Source of the DNA: Lodderomyces elongisporus
Taxonomy: Eukaryota > Ascomycota > Pichiomycetes > Serinales > Debaryomycetaceae
NCBI RefSeq assembly: GCF_030384665.1
Contig: NC_083680.1
Location: forward strand, 715,001-779,000
Direction of reading: 5' to 3'
Length of the DNA stretch: 64,000 nucleotides
This document shows positions 48,361-62,688 of the stretch, piece by piece (the first letter of the stretch is position 1; each line of letters starts with the position of its first letter). The notes beneath the pieces were generated by a model. That model made no database searches. It saw nothing but the letters and a program-made list of their open reading frames with translations, and was not told the DNA's origin. Both the position numbers and the translations under genes were made by a program.

Positions 48361-50017
48361 TTTAGAATTTGATTAAGTAAACTAACAGGTAAAGTCTGAC
48401 TTGTTTAAAACGTAGTGAGACTTTGGTTGTGGGTTTACTTCTGGCGAAAGAAGAAGGAAAAGAAAAAGAAAAAGGAAAAGAAGAAGAAGAAAAGGGCAAA
48501 AAAAGGTTTGAGGTCACAAGGGTTTTGTTTGTGGATATTTATACTTCACCAAGTAGCCCTCTCGCCACGCCTTGTGGTTGGAGACTAACAAGTAAATTGT
48601 GTTATGCCATATACATTGTGGTTGCAAAACCCGCGAGGAAGTGAGGGGAACAGAAGGGCGTGTGCAATTGTATACGCTACCAAATGCTTCATAACAAAAA
48701 ACCAAATGGGTGCTGCCAAATGGGTGCTGCCAAATGGGGTGCTGCCAAATGGGGTGTGGCCAATAGTGTGTGGCTGTAGCAGAAAACGGACGACTAGAGT
48801 GGATGAATTGTGTGTTTGGATGCATGTTGGCTCAACACAATCTACAACCTTATACATCCTGCAATGCATTCTATCTCCACAAACAATTCTCGACGGATTG
48901 CCGTCAAGCTTGCAACGAGTCGAGAATTGTTTGTGTGTGTTGATTATTCCCCTGAGTTTGGTGCGAATTTACGGGAAAACTTTTTTCTGCTGAAGTTTGA
49001 GGACAATTGTGGGCTCAGCTGCCCACTGTAGTGTTTTTTGTAAAGTTCTTTGTAAAGTTTTTTGTAAAGTTCTTTGTAAAGTTCTTTGTAAAGTTTTTTG
49101 TAAAGTTTTTTGTAAAGTACACACGCACCCGCGCGCGTCCATCTTACGTGTATATTACGTGTATCTTAGGTTGACTCGTTCACAGCAGCTCACGTGCGCG
49201 TATACATACACATACTCCAACCCGAGATACTCTAGTTTGCAATGACAGCGATTGCGCGAAATATACAGAACGTCCAATTTGAGAAATAATTTGTAGGCAG
49301 AGTGCGAGATAGAAGAATGGTTCAATTACAAATAGCAGAGTGTATACAAAAACAGAAAGGTGTGTTAATATTAGAAAGAAAAGTGTAAAGATTAATAGCA
49401 AAAGTCATCGAGTCCCCCACCTTGATGTGTTCCTGAAAACGAGTGAAAGCTGTATATGTTAAACGAGCGAAGATGCAGGTGCAATGGGAGATACCAAAAG
49501 TGTGTGCGTGCCAGTGACGGATAAAATAAGTAGTAGCAGGGCCCTTTGTGGTGTATGAACACGGGCACACTTTTTGGCGAGCTCCCCTTCTTTGGGATCA
49601 TGGCTGGGTTTGTGATATAGTCGGCCATGGAGCAGCAACATCAATAGTAGAAACAGCAATAGCAGGAACAGCATCAGCAACAGCATCAGCAACACCACCA
49701 GAAATAACACCAGAAATAACACCAGAAGTAGCACCAGAAGTAACACCAGAAGTAGCACCAGAAGTAACACCAGAAGTAACACCAGAAGTAACACCAGAAG
49801 TAACACCAGAAGTAACACCAGAAACATCCTTGACAAATTTGAATGGCATGGTTTAAGTTTGGTCGACACTGGATAGCACACACTATGATAAATATGTTAA
49901 GTATAATAAATATGATAAATATTAGTGGTGGTAGCGGTCGTAGTAATGGTGGTGGTGGTAGTGGTGGTAGTGGTGGTAGTAGTAGTAATGGTGGTGGTGG
50001 TAGTGGTGGTAGTGGTG

Positions 50018-50055
<38 letters not shown>

Positions 50056-50817
50056 GGTGGTAGTGGTGGTAATAGTAGTAGTAGTGGTGGTGGTGGTGGT
50101 AGTAGTAGTAGTAGTGGTGGTGGTGGTGGTGGTAGTAGTAGTAGTGGTAGTAATGCTATTACTTCACGAGCAAACAATGATTTAATGTAACATAAACAAA
50201 TCCCGAAAACGAAAGTAGATTCCGCAAGCTCTTCTTCTGCACCATCTGAAACAACTTGCACGGTGACTTATACAACTCAACCTGTGATTATATGATCCCG
50301 CTGTGCCTTGTTGATACTCCTAGTGCATATGCGTCCTCGACATTTTTCGTTCCCCGTACAAGATCATACGACAAAGGCGCCATTTTGTCGCAGGATCTGC
50401 CAAGTTCAGAATAAATGTGTGAGTCAGCAGATACACTAGTGCAATGTTGTGGTAGGCTATGGGAAACGGTAGCAGAGGTCAGTGGGCTCCCCCTGCTTTG
50501 GGATCATGGTTGGGTTTGTGATATAGTCATCCGTGAAGCAGCAACAGAGGTAACATCAGAAAAAGCAGCAGGAATAGCAGTAGGGATATCAGTAGAAATA
50601 GCAGTAGAAATAGCAGTAGAAATAGCAGTAGAAATAGCAGTAGAAATAGCAGTAGGAATAGCAATAGAAATAGCAGTAGGAATAGCAGGAATAGCAGGAA
50701 TAGCAGTAGGAATATCAGCCACACGGGTTTGCTTTTCATTTTTTGTTTGCAATTAGCACCAGTGATTAGGTTGAAGATGAATGGGTAGAAGATGGGCTAA
50801 GAAAGAGCTCGACTCCT

Positions 50818-51665
50818 TCAGATTGATTCAGAGCTTGAGGGTCTCAGATCGCAGCAAAACATTTCGGCCAACTTTCTCTGAATAAAGGATTTTTCTTTTC
50901 TAGGACGTTGATATATGCGATCAAAGTCCTTCATCTTCAATGGACCTTCCACCAGGTTCAAATGAAAATTGAAAAGATTGTAAATCCAAAGAGCATACTT
51001 CTCAGACAATTTGCGCCTACTCTGACATAATCGAGAGACCCCGCTTGGACTGTCCTTAAACCAATCATCAATATAATACCAAACTCTATGGTCCCCATCA
51101 TCTGCATATGCAGCACATATTACAAACTTGAAGCCGTATCTTTCTTTGGCAGCTAGAAAAGATACGTCTTCTAAAAAGCGATAATTATCCCACCAATCCC
51201 AAGCCTCATTTTCTGGGAACTTCCGAGTTTCTGTGAGCCTGAAATTGTTGGGATGGCGACGTGATATAGCAGATTCCTTGCCATTCCGGGAAAACTTGTA
51301 TTCCAATAAAAACTCTGTCCTATAGTCGAGATTGCGTGTTACAACGAAGTATTTGGTTTTCGTCTTTAACTGCATCTCGACTAATTGAAGGACAGGTATA
51401 AGTAGCGACTCATACTCGTCCTCGCCAAGTATTTCAGGGAGCCACCTGATCACATTTTCAAATTCTCTCTTTGTGACCCGGTGTACAATAAACTTCCTAT
51501 CACCCGATTTGTAATTTCCATTCTCAAGTTTTGTGAGTCCTTGAGAAATGGACTGTACGTATTCGGAATCCGAGAAGCCCATTGAAGCTCTGATTTCCTG
51601 ACACAGTCGAGGACAGTATGACTCTACGTTTGCTACAAACTTTCCGTTTGTGAAAGGTTTGCAGC

Positions 51666-51708
<43 letters not shown>

Positions 51709-51712
51709 GAGG

Positions 51713-51747
<35 letters not shown>

Positions 51748-51751
51748 GAGG

Positions 51752-51783
<32 letters not shown>

Positions 51784-51826
51784 GAGGTTGTTGTTGTTGA
51801 GGTTGTTGTTGTTGTTGTTGTTGAGG

Positions 51827-51882
<56 letters not shown>

Positions 51883-51916
51883 GAGGTTGTTGTTGTTGAG
51901 GTTGTTGTTGTTGAGG

Positions 51917-51993
<77 letters not shown>

Positions 51994-52341
51994 ATTCATC
52001 TTCTTCTTCTTCTTCTTTCTGTTGGGATGCAACGCACGAATGCCGGCAACCATCCCCTTAGCCAAAAGAACCCTTTCAGCTAACTCCTTCTCCTCTCTCC
52101 TCTCTTTAAACCATCCAAATGGTCTAAACAGGGGGAATTGTCTCCTCACCAGCTTCTTTTCCTCCACGTCTTCAGCGCCTAAATCTATCTCGTAGAAGGT
52201 TTCCGACCCTGTAGCCGGTGAAGGAACCGATACTGGTGAGCCTGATGTCTCCCCTGGAATTGGATACCGAACATTGCGTTCGGCTGGTTCTGCCTCCTTT
52301 GACTTGGAGGCGGTGTTAAAAAGCTTCTTAAAAATTTTCAT
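50818..52341 (-). CDS. Array protein copy 5 (most interrupted Asn tract)
   Basis: 507 aa with a 110-residue tract (nt 51667-51996) containing eight Leu (CTC) interruptions spaced irregularly, several at 5-residue intervals, which suggests local duplication of an AAC-AAC-CTC block. The C-terminal region is the consensus form. The unit downstream of this gene start, 48361-52341, is the longest (3981 bp), partly because of the tract and partly because of an extra block in the GGT/AGT repeat near 49980-50010. Confidence 0.82.
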
Positions 52342-53939
52342 TTTAGAATTTGATTAAGTAAACTAACAGGTAAAGTCTGACTTGTTTAAAACGTAGTGAG
52401 ACTTTGGTTGTGGGTTTACTTCTGGCGAAAGAAGAAGGAAAAGAAAAAGAAAAAGGAAAAGAAGAAGAAGAAAAGGGCAAAAAAAGGTTTGAGGTCACAA
52501 GGGTTTTGTTTGTGGATATTTATACTTCACCAAGTAGCCCTCTCGCCACGCCTTGTGGTTGGAGACTAACAAGTAAATTGTGTTATGCCATATACATTGT
52601 GGTTGCAAAACCCGCGAGGAAGTGAGGGGAACAGAAGGGCGTGTGCAATTGTATACGCTACCAAATGCTTCATAACAAAAAACCAAATGGGTGCTGCCAA
52701 ATGGGGTGTGGCCAATAGTGTGTGGCTGTAGCAGAAAACGGACGACTAGAGTGGATGAATTGTGTGTTTGGATGCATGTTGGCTCAACACAATCTACAAC
52801 CTTATACATCCTGCAATGCATTCTATCTCCACAAACAATTCTCGACGGATTGCCGTCAAGCTTGCAACGAGTCGAGAATTGTTTGTGTGTGTTGATTATT
52901 CCCCTGAGTTTGGTGCGAATTTACGGGAAAACTTTTTTCTGCTGAAGTTTGAGGACAATTGTGGGCTCAGCTGCCCACTGTAGTGTTTTTTGTAAAGTTC
53001 TTTGTAAAGTTTTTTGTAAAGTTTTTTGTAAAGTTCTTTGTAAAGTTTTTTGTAAAGTTTTTTGTAAAGTTTTTTGTAAAGTACACACGCACCCGCGCGC
53101 GTCCATCTTACGTGTATATTACGTGTATCTTAGGTTGACTCGTTCACAGCAGCTCACGTGCGCGTATACATACACATACTCCAACCCGAGATACTCTAGT
53201 TTGCAATGACAGCGATTGCGCGAAATATACAGAACGTCCAATTTGAGAAATAATTTGTAGGCAGAGTGCGAGATAGAAGAATGGTTCAATTACAAATAGC
53301 AGAGTGTATACAAAAACAGAAAGGTGTGTTAATATTAGAAAGAAAAGTGTAAAGATTAATAGCAAAAGTCATCGAGTCCCCCACCTTGATGTGTTCCTGA
53401 AAACGAGTGAAAGCTGTATATGTTAAACGAGCGAAGATGCAGGTGCAATGGGAGATACCAAAAGTGTGTGCGTGCCAGTGGCGGATAAAATAAGTAGTAG
53501 CAGGGCCCTTTGTGGTGTATGAACACGGGCACACTTTTTGGCGAGCTCCCCTTCTTTGGGATCATGGCTGGGTTTGTGATATAGTCGGCCATGGAGCAGC
53601 AACATCAATAGTAGAAACAGCAATAGCAGGAACAGCATCAGCAACAGCATCAGCAACACCACCAGAAATAACACCAGAAATAACACCAGAAGTAACACCA
53701 GAAGTAACACCAGAAGTAGCACCAGAAGTAACACCAGAAGTAACACCAGAAGTAACACCAGAAGTAACACCAGAAGTAACACCAGAAACATCCTTGACAA
53801 ATTTGAATGGCATGGTTTAAGTTTGGTCGACACTGGATAGCACACACTATGATAAATATGTTAAGTATAATAAATATGATAAATATTAGTGGTGGTAGCG
53901 GTCGTAGTAATGGTGGTGGTGGTAGTGGTGGTAGTGGTG

Positions 53940-53977
<38 letters not shown>

Positions 53978-54715
53978 GGTGGTAGTGGTGGTAATAGTAG
54001 TAGTAGTGGTGGTGGTGGTGGTAGTAGTAGTAGTAGTGGTGGTGGTGGTGGTGGTAGTAGTAGTAGTGGTAGTAATGCTATTACTTCACGAGCAAACAAT
54101 GATTTAGTGTAACATAAACAAATCCCGAAAACGAAAGTAGATTCCGCAAGCTCTTCTTCTGCACCATCTGAAACAACTTGCACGGTGACTTATACAACTC
54201 AACCTGTGATTATATGATCCCGCTGTGCCTTGTTGATACTCCTAGTGCATATGCGTCCTCGACATTTTTCGTTCCCCGTACAAGATCATACGACAAAGGC
54301 GCCATTTTGTCGCAGGATCTGCCAAGTTCAGAATAAATGTGTGAGTCAGCAGATACACTAGTGCAATGTTGTGGTAGGCTATGGGAAACGGTAGCAGAGG
54401 TCAGTGGGCTCCCCCTGCTTTGGGATCATGGTTGGGTTTGTGATATAGTCATCCGTGAAGCAGCAACAGAGGTAACATCAGAAAAAGCAGCAGGAATAGC
54501 AGCAGGGATATCAGTAGAAATAGCAGTAGAAATAGCAGTAGAAATAGCAGTAGGAATAGCAATAGAAATAGCAGTAGGAATAGCAGGAATAGCAGGAATA
54601 GCAGTAGGAATATCAGCCACACGGGTTTGCTTTTCATTTTTTGTTTGCAATTAGCACCAGTGATTAGGTTGAAGATGAATGGGTAGAAGATGGGCTAAGA
54701 AAGAGCTCGACTCCT

Positions 54716-56179
<1,464 letters not shown>

Positions 56180-57777
56180 TTTAGAATTTGATTAAGTAAA
56201 CTAACAGGTAAAGTCTGACTTGTTTAAAACGTAGTGAGACTTTGGTTGTGGGTTTACTTCTGGCGAAAGAAGAAGGAAAAGAAAAAGAAAAAGGAAAAGA
56301 AGAAGAAGAAAAGGGCAAAAAAAGGTTTGAGGTCACAAGGGTTTTGTTTGTGGATATTTATACTTCACCAAGTAGCCCTCTCGCCACGCCTTGTGGTTGG
56401 AGACTAACAAGTAAATTGTGTTATGCCATATACATTGTGGTTGCAAAACCCGCGAGGAAGTGAGGGGAACAGAAGGGCGTGTGCAATTGTATACGCTACC
56501 AAATGCTTCATAACAAAAAACCAAATGGGTGCTGCCAAATGGGGTGTGGCCAATAGTGTGTGGCTGTAGCAGAAAACGGACGACTAGAGTGGATGAATTG
56601 TGTGTTTGGATGCATGTTGGCTCAACACAATCTACAACCTTATACATCCTGCAATGCATTCTATCTCCACAAACAATTCTCGACGGATTGCCGTCAAGCT
56701 TGCAACGAGTCGAGAATTGTTTGTGTGTGTTGATTATTCCCCTGAGTTTGGTGCGAATTTACGGGAAAACTTTTTTCTGCTGAAGTTTGAGGACAATTGT
56801 GGGCTCAGCTGCCCACTGTAGTGTTTTTTGTAAAGTTCTTTGTAAAGTTTTTTGTAAAGTTTTTTGTAAAGTTCTTTGTAAAGTTTTTTGTAAAGTTTTT
56901 TGTAAAGTTTTTTGTAAAGTACACACGCACCCGCGCGCGTCCATCTTACGTGTATATTACGTGTATCTTAGGTTGACTCGTTCACAGCAGCTCACGTGCG
57001 CGTATACATACACATACTCCAACCCGAGATACTCTAGTTTGCAATGACAGCGATTGCGCGAAATATACAGAACGTCCAATTTGAGAAATAATTTGTAGGC
57101 AGAGTGCGAGATAGAAGAATGGTTCAATTACAAATAGCAGAGTGTATACAAAAACAGAAAGGTGTGTTAATATTAGAAAGAAAAGTGTAAAGATTAATAG
57201 CAAAAGTCATCGAGTCCCCCACCTTGATGTGTTCCTGAAAACGAGTGAAAGCTGTATATGTTAAACGAGCGAAGATGCAGGTGCAATGGGAGATACCAAA
57301 AGTGTGTGCGTGCCAGTGACGGATAAAATAAGTAGTAGCAGGGCCCTTTGTGGTGTATGAACACGGGCACACTTTTTGGCGAGCTCCCCTTCTTTGGGAT
57401 CATGGCTGGGTTTGTGATATAGTCGGCCATGGAGCAGCAACATCAATAGTAGAAACAGCAATAGCAGGAACAGCATCAGCAACAGCATCAGCAACACCAC
57501 CAGAAATAACACCAGAAATAACACCAGAAGTAGCACCAGAAGTAACACCAGAAGTAGCACCAGAAGTAACACCAGAAGTAACACCAGAAGTAACACCAGA
57601 AGTAACACCAGAAGTAACACCAGAAACATCCTTGACAAATTTGAATGGCATGGTTTAAGTTTGGTCGACACTGGATAGCACACACTATGATAAATATGTT
57701 AAGTATAATAAATATGATAAATATTAGTGGTGGTAGCGGTCGTAGTAATGGTGGTGGTGGTAGTGGTGGTAGTGGTG

Positions 57778-57815
<38 letters not shown>

Positions 57816-58589
57816 GGTGGTAGTGGTGGTAATAGTAGTAGTAGTGGTGGTGGTGGTGGTAGTAGTAGTAGTAGTGGTGGTGGTGGTGGTGGTAGTAGTA
57901 GTAGTGGTAGTAATGCTATTACTTCACGAGCAAACAATGATTTAATGTAACATAAACAAATCCCGAAAACGAAAGTAGATTCCGCAAGCTCTTCTTCTGC
58001 ACCATCTGAAACAACTTGCACGGTGACTTATACAACTCAACCTGTGATTATATGATCCCGCTGTGCCTTGTTGATACTCCTAGTGCATATGCGTCCTCGA
58101 CATTTTTCGTTCCCCGTACAAGATCATACGACAAAGGCGCCATTTTGTCGCAGGATCTGCCAAGTTCAGAATAAATGTGTGAGTCAGCAGATACACTAGT
58201 GCAATGTTGTGGTAGGCTATGGGAAACGGTAGCAGAGGTCAGTGGGCTCCCCCTGCTTTGGGATCATGGTTGGGTTTGTGATATAGTCATCCGTGAAGCA
58301 GCAACAGAGGTAACATCAGAAAAAGCAGCAGGAATAGCAGTAGGGATATCAGTAGAAATAGCAGTAGAAATAGCAGTAGAAATAGCAGTAGAAATAGCAG
58401 TAGAAATAGCAGTAGAAATAGCAGTAGGAATAGCAATAGAAATAGCAGTAGGAATAGCAGGAATAGCAGGAATAGCAGTAGGAATATCAGCCACACGGGT
58501 TTGCTTTTCATTTTTTGTTTGCAATTAGCACCAGTGATTAGGTTGAAGATGAATGGGTAGAAGATGGGCTAAGAAAGAGCTCGACTCCT

Positions 58590-59437
58590 TCAGATTGATT
58601 CAGAGCTTGAGGGTCTCAGATCGCAGCAAAACATTTCGGCCAACTTTCTCTGAATAAAGGATTTTTCTTTTCTAGGACGTTGATATATGCGATCAAAGTC
58701 CTTCATCTTCAATGGACCTTCCACCAGGTTCAAATGAAAATTGAAAAGATTGTAAATCCAAAGAGCATACTTCTCAGACAATTTGCGCCTACTCTGACAT
58801 AATCGAGAGACCCCGCTTGGACTGTCCTTAAACCAATCATCAATATAATACCAAACTCTATGGTCCCCATCATCTGCATATGCAGCACATATTACAAACT
58901 TGAAGCCGTATCTTTCTTTGGCAGCTAGAAAAGATACGTCTTCTAAAAAGCGATAATTATCCCACCAATCCCAAGCCTCATTTTCTGGGAACTTCCGAGT
59001 TTCCGTGAGCCTGAAATTGTTGGGATGGCGACGTGATATAGCAGATTCCTTGCCATTCCGGGAAAACTTGTATTCCAATAAAAACTCTGTCCTATAGTCG
59101 AGATTGCGTGTTACAACGAAGTATTTGGTTTTCGTCTTTAACTGCATCTCGACTAATTGAAGGACAGGTATAAGTAGCGACTCATACTCGTCCTCGCCAA
59201 GTATTTCAGGGAGCCACCTGATCACATTTTCAAATTCTCTCTTTGTGACCCGGTGTACAATAAACTTCCTATCACCCGATTTGTAATTTCCATTCTCAAG
59301 TTTTGTGAGTCCTTGAGAAATGGACTGTACGTATTCGGAATCCGAGAAGCCCATTGAAGCTCTGATTTCCTGACACAGTCGAGGACAGTATGACTCTAAG
59401 TTTGCTACAAACTTTCCGTATGTGAAAGGTTTGCAGC

Positions 59438-59489
<52 letters not shown>

Positions 59490-59517
59490 GAGGTTGTTGT
59501 TGTTGAGGTTGTTGAGG

Positions 59518-59597
<80 letters not shown>

Positions 59598-59945
59598 ATT
59601 CATCTTCTTCTTCTTCTTCTTTCTGTTGGGATGCAACGCACGAATGCCGGCAACCATCCCCTTAGCCAAAAGAACCCTTTCAGCTAACTCCTTCTCCTCT
59701 CTCCTCTCTTTAAACCATCCAAATGGTCTAAACAGGGGGAATTGTCTCCTCACCAGCTTCTTTTCCTCCACGTCTTCAGCGCCTAAATCTATCTCGTAGA
59801 AGGTTTCCGACCCTGTAGCCGGTGAAGGAACCGATACTGGTGAGCCTGATGTCTCCCCTGGAATTGGATACCGAACATTGCGTTCGGCTGGTTCTGCCTC
59901 CTTTGACTTGGAGGCGGTGTTAAAAAGCTTCTTAAAAATTTTCAT
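58590..59945 (-). CDS. Array protein copy 7 (rightmost, shortest tract)
   Basis: 451 aa with a 54-residue Asn tract (nt 59439-59600) and three Leu interruptions. It has the Tyr variant after the tract (as copy 3), a private Val-to-Leu change (VANLESY), and the synonymous change shared with copy 6. Its upstream region has small private differences (GATAGAAGAAGG, one extra GAA). Only about 300 bp of promoter-side repeat remain before the array ends, so this copy lacks the upstream hairpin and minisatellite A that the other copies have. Confidence 0.82.
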
Positions 59946-60246
59946 TTTAGAATTTGATTAAGTAAACTAACAGGTAAAGTCTGACTTGTTTAAAACGTAG
60001 TGAGACTTTGGTTGTGGGTTTACTTCTGGCGATAGAAGAAGGAAAAGAAAAAGAAAAAGGAAAAGAAGAAGAAGAAGAAAAGGGCAAAAAAAGGTTTGAG
60101 GTCACAAGGGTTTTGTTTGTGGATATTTATACTTCACCAAGTAGCCCTCTCGCCACGCCTTGTGGTTGGAGACTAACAAGTAAATTGTGTTATGCCATAT
60201 ACATTGTGGTTGCAAAACCCGCGAGGAAGTGAGGGGAACAGAAGGG

Positions 60247-60488
60247 TGGTAAGTCCGTCTGGTAGCTTAGCAATGCGTGTGCAATTGTATGAGTGCAGGC
60301 GTGGATCACTTTTAATTCAATGGCTGAAAGCCATAATATTCATTGTATACAATATTCATTTGAGAGCTCTATCACTTCAGGGAGAAATACATACTTAACC
60401 CTTTTTTTTTGTTATGTTGAATTCAAGGATAGTCGACGACATGACCTTGAATTGACGTATATAGGAGTGATTGAGTGCTCATGATTGT
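60247..60488. other. Right junction of the array and spacer
   Basis: Array homology runs to 60246. A 28-bp unrelated insert follows (60247-60274), after which 16 bp (GCGTGTGCAATTGTAT, 60275-60290) match the expected continuation of the unit before sequence becomes unique. An ATATTCATTGTATACAATATT semi-palindrome lies at about 60337-60357. No gene was seen. Confidence 0.6.
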
Positions 60489-60875
60489 ATGGAGATGTGG
60501 ATGTTGCACCTAACTTATGTCCTTCTACGGGGCCTTGAACCAAATGCTGATGTGGGAATCTCAGTTCAAGGATCGTGCAACCTGATCAATTTTGAATTAT
60601 ATGAAAGCAGGACTGTCCTGAGTTTGTGTTCTGGATTCGTAGACCTGGTGGAGTGGGCAGCAAAGTCAAAAGGGGGAGTAGGGATGATTACTGTGCACGG
60701 ATACCCAAAAATTGAAGATTGTATATTGAATTATAACTTTCAATGTCATGTTGCAATATTGGGAAGACAACTTTCATTTACATTATTGAAAAACAGGAAA
60801 AAACAATATGGATTGTACGTTCTTGATGGAACTTGTTGTGGAAGGTTAGGTAAATGTTTGACACTACCAGAATGA
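60489..60875 (+). CDS. Orphan small ORF, 128 aa, unrecognised
   Basis: The frame is open from a TTG at 60471; the first ATG is at 60489. Composition is not low-complexity. It contains GVGMITVHGYPKIEDCIL, then HVAILGRQLSFTLLKN, YGLYVLDGTCCGRLGKCLTL, and several Cys. I do not recognise it. It could be a short gene, or a decayed fragment of a longer gene between the array and the next conserved gene. A further frame at 61037-61228 may belong to the same decayed unit. There is no signal peptide. Confidence 0.35.
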   Translation: MEMWMLHLTYVLLRGLEPNADVGISVQGSCNLINFELYESRTVLSLCSGFVDLVEWAAKSKGGVGMITVHGYPKIEDCILNYNFQCHVAILGRQLSFTLLKNRKKQYGLYVLDGTCCGRLGKCLTLPE

Positions 60876-61552
60876 TATATATTGTTTGGTACACTAAGTT
60901 ATACATCAAAATTCTACTATGGATTCACGAATAATTAGCAAACATGTTCGCTGACAAGACGGGGCAATGTTCCAAACAGTGCAAAGGATTGCTATGAAAC
61001 TTGCATATTTTGCAGAATGTATACTATTAAGTTTTTATGTTTATCCACTCGTATCTTCCATCTTTGGCAGAATCCTTTGGTTTCCAGTATGACTCCTTCG
61101 CAAGATTAGTATTTGGTAGCGCATATACTGTTCTTCCCAGTTGCGCAGCTTTGAATAGTTTTGGTTGCTACTTCTGGTTTATGAAACGCGCAATCTTCAA
61201 AGTATATGATTTAGGATGTTGTGCATAGGGGTTTGTCGTGGATGTAAGAAAAAGCCAATGGCCGAAATCTGAGCAAGAGAAGGTGGGTTCTTTTAATGTT
61301 TAATTGCTAATTGAGAATGAATTAAATTTAAAGTATTCTGCTGGCAACAACTATGTCTCAAAGACATATTATATTATTCCCTAAAGCAAAACATTTTCCT
61401 TTTGTTTCTTTTCAATTAATTCATTTTCCAAAAGTTTCTGGGCTAAAATCTTGCGAAACTTCATCAAGCAATCACTCTTTTCCATCACAATTTTCACCAT
61501 TTTACGGCGGGCCCCAAGTCCACTTTTTAAAGTATTTGAAATACCTTACAGT
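60876..61552. other. Spacer with possible gene remnant
   Basis: About 680 bp. A 63-codon frame at 61037-61228 (segment FGFQYDSFARLVFGSAYTVL) has protein-like composition but no recognised family. The rest is AT-rich upstream sequence of the gene at 61553. Confidence 0.4.
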
Positions 61553-62101
61553 ATGAGAAGTCTTAAAGAATATAAAGTGGGTATGACTATTAATGTCAAT
61601 GATCGAATGCAAAAGGATTATTCATATGAATTGACAGAGAAAATGGGCGATAAGGCCTCTGATTATGGCGAGGACGGGTTTACACCAGAACTTACACCCG
61701 AGGAAGTTCTATCATCAGGTGCATTTGAAGGAAAGTATTTGAATGATTGTGAGGACGAATTTCCAAAAGAATGGTACGAGAATTCGAAAAAGCATCGCGT
61801 AAAGATAGGTGAGCCACCGGATTATAGATTGAACCGGTTCAAAATCAAGAGCAGACAATCTTTGGTGATTTGGAAAGAGAATGGTTGGGTAATGGGTGAT
61901 GATCCTCGTGGTTGGTTTCAGTGGTATTGCAGGTATTGGCTCGGACGTCGATGTGCCGATGACGCTTTTCAGAAAAAACGATGGAGAGCATTTAAACGCC
62001 ACAAGGGCCAAATTAATGCTCACTGTGAAAAAGGTGATTTAAAGTGTCGTCCCAAACAGCGCCAGGCATTGTTACAATGGGCTTATGATCCATATATATG
62101 A
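61553..62101 (+). CDS. Protein of a probably conserved family of unknown function (DPRGWFQWYCRYWLGRR motif)
   Basis: 182 aa from the ATG at 61553. The frame extends 34 codons upstream to another ATG at 61451, but that part is low-complexity and AT-rich. The core has the striking motif DDPRGWFQWYCRYWLGRR, preceded by FKIKSRQSLVIWKENGW and followed by KKRWRAFKRHKGQI, ending with RPKQRQALLQWAYDP. From memory this pattern is found in small proteins of fungi and some bacteria and plants with no assigned function. Rich in Trp, Arg and Lys in the second half; soluble. No catalytic motif known to me. Confidence 0.75.
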   Translation: MRSLKEYKVGMTINVNDRMQKDYSYELTEKMGDKASDYGEDGFTPELTPEEVLSSGAFEGKYLNDCEDEFPKEWYENSKKHRVKIGEPPDYRLNRFKIKSRQSLVIWKENGWVMGDDPRGWFQWYCRYWLGRRCADDAFQKKRWRAFKRHKGQINAHCEKGDLKCRPKQRQALLQWAYDPYI

Positions 62102-62688
62102 TCGCTCAACCAATTTGGCGGGGAAAACATCATCTCCTTTTCAATAATGTAAGTCGTTGCACATTTCATTGAGTATTTTTTTAAATAAATCAAAAAGTGC
62201 TAATCTCTACCACGATTGATATATCTCGTACCTTTAGGCAGCAGCATGTATTCCAATATATTTTACTGCTTCAAATAAACGTCTTTATGTTCCCACTGCA
62301 TTAGAGTTCTTGATAAACTATTTATTTATTTATTTATTCATTTATTTATTTATTTGCTTGTTAGTTTGTTTGTTTGGTTGGTTGCTTTGTCGAAGGCAAT
62401 AACTCGCAAATGGGTAGCGTTCACGAATTATTCTCCGTTCAAAATCTCTGAAAGCCCTAAAAGAAGATTCGAGAAACGCATTCAATTGCATCGATACTTC
62501 TCCACGATTTTTATAATTTTTTTTTCTTTCAATCTCCCACTTCGTTAGATCTTTATAGAATACATCTTTTGTTAAAAAAATTGTTTTAATAAAAGTCAAT
62601 TGTCGATTTTGCATCACATCACGTTACCTCTTATTTTTTTTTGGGAGGATTTTATTAATTCATCATAAGCAACTTTTTCATTACATAT
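62102..62688. promoter_or_regulatory. SBA1 upstream region
   Basis: 587 bp. It holds the 3' UTR of the preceding gene, a (TTTA)n/(TTTG)n run at 62322-62385, heat-shock-element sequences at 62420-62475 and T runs at 62518-62525 and 62634-62642 before the SBA1 start. Confidence 0.6.
62463..62475. promoter_or_regulatory. Canonical heat-shock element upstream of SBA1
   Basis: GAAgaTTCgaGAA: three perfectly spaced inverted pentamers, the binding site of an Hsf1 trimer, 214 bp upstream of the SBA1 ATG. A second imperfect TTCnnGAAnnnTTC cluster lies at 62420-62433. Confidence 0.75.
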
